This document shows positions 63,672 through 64,000 of a stretch of DNA of 64,000 bases, one piece after another. The position numbers were made by a program, and so were the translations under genes. Position 1 is the stretch's first letter; the number at the start of each line of letters is the position of its first letter. Under the pieces are notes generated by a model. That model made no database searches. It saw only the letters and a list, made by a program, of their open reading frames with translations, and was not told where the DNA came from. Location of the stretch: the NCBI RefSeq assembly GCF_963677715.1, contig NZ_OY782493.1, forward strand, positions 310,001 to 374,000, given 5' to 3'. Source of the stretch: an uncultured Bacteroides sp. GTDB taxonomy: Bacteria > Bacteroidota > Bacteroidia > Bacteroidales > Bacteroidaceae.

Positions 63672-64000
63672 CGAAACAATTCGTATAGCCATAGCGGAAG
63701 CATCTGTCATTATTCGTAGTGGTTTGACGGTTGCTCTGAGGAGATTACCGAATCTTAAAATACAGCCTATAGAACTTGGCTCTATTGACGCGCTAAATGA
63801 TTGTTTACGCACTCAGCCTCCCGATATTTTAATTGTAAATCCTGCTTTTGGTAACTATTTTGATGTCAGCCGTTTTCGTGAAGATGTATATGGAAAAGGC
63901 ATTCGAGTGGTTGCTTTGGTTAGCTCGTTTATTGATGCGGCACTGCTGAGTAAATATGATGATTCGATTGCTATTTGCGATGATCTGGAGTTGATTGCGG
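63658..64000 (+). CDS. LuxR-type response-regulator-like protein, N-terminal part
   Basis: Starts with GTG at 63658, preceded by a full GGAAAGGAGG site 7 bases upstream, unusual for this genome; it overlaps the hemerythrin gene by 14 bases. The frame stays open to the right edge (114 codons). The visible part is receiver-like: IRIAIAEASVIIRSGLTVAL, then PPDILIVNPAFG, with Asn at the usual phospho-Asp place, so it may be phosphorylation-independent. The DNA-binding domain is off the window. Its place suggests control of the flavodoxin/hemerythrin genes. Confidence 0.72.
   Translation, partial: MIKNNETIRIAIAEASVIIRSGLTVALRRLPNLKIQPIELGSIDALNDCLRTQPPDILIVNPAFGNYFDVSRFREDVYGKGIRVVALVSSFIDAALLSKYDDSIAICDDLELIA

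Overview
The window is from a Bacteroides-like member of the Bacteroidales. Evidence: a SusC/SusD outer-membrane pair at the left edge, Bacteroidetes-style promoters (TTTG or TTG, about 19-20 bases, then TAnnTTTG) in front of many genes, few Shine-Dalgarno sites, a ribosomal protein S16 with a long Ala/Glu tail, several Bacteroidetes-typical conserved unknowns (DUF3127, DUF4348 and DUF5723 types), and a UDP-glucose-epimerase-type threonine dehydrogenase paired with KBL. Most of the window is core chromosome; the accessory part is about 10.3-17.4 kb.

Layout. 1-3.9 kb: end of a SusC, a SusD lipoprotein and a secreted two-domain phosphodiesterase/alkaline phosphatase, probably a phosphate-ester scavenging locus. 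4-7 kb: a SEC-C protein and a secreted adenosine deaminase. 7-10.4 kb (minus): a 43-residue basic protein, a GH130 enzyme and a GT4 glycosyltransferase fused to a helical glycosidase-like domain, in one coupled operon. 11.2-17.4 kb: a tight, AT-rich operon of FkbH-like loading enzyme, acyl carrier protein, VOC enzyme, MBOAT acyltransferase, membrane-anchored SGNH protein and an esterase lipoprotein, ending near a tRNA-Asp. It reads as a pathway that makes a hydroxyacyl (probably glyceryl) thioester and passes it across the membrane to a surface glycan. This is the best candidate for an undescribed system here.

17.9-25.6 kb: purU, hisH-hisA-hisF-hisIE, ftsE, aspartokinase, lysA and ferritin. 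25.7-32.4 kb: a dicarboxylate symporter, an outer-membrane protein, and the divergent threonine degradation genes kbl and tdh. 32.4-44.3 kb: murB, a metallo-beta-lactamase-fold hydrolase, dnaN with a nearby SSB-like DUF3127 protein, a DnaQ-like exonuclease, coaBC, recN, rlmB and a TPR protein with a dead trypsin fold. 44.7-51.7 kb: ridA, folC, a PIN-PhoH ATPase, a 22-bp tandem repeat, an outer-membrane protein with a Crp/Fnr regulator, rpsP and an NhaC antiporter.

52-58 kb: a Kelch protein, then the hexuronate locus lacI-uxaA (minus) facing kdgK-kdgA (plus), with matching palindromes at both promoters. 58.3-64 kb: a two-part threonine/serine exporter, a CDF metal exporter, a cobalamin riboswitch in front of a MetE-like protein, and flavodoxin divergent from a hemerythrin-type repair protein and a LuxR-type regulator cut by the right edge. 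The space between flavodoxin and hemerythrin is dense in repeated and palindromic motifs.

All calls come from reading the sequence and recalled family signatures; no database search was run. Promoter, operator and terminator calls are pattern matches.
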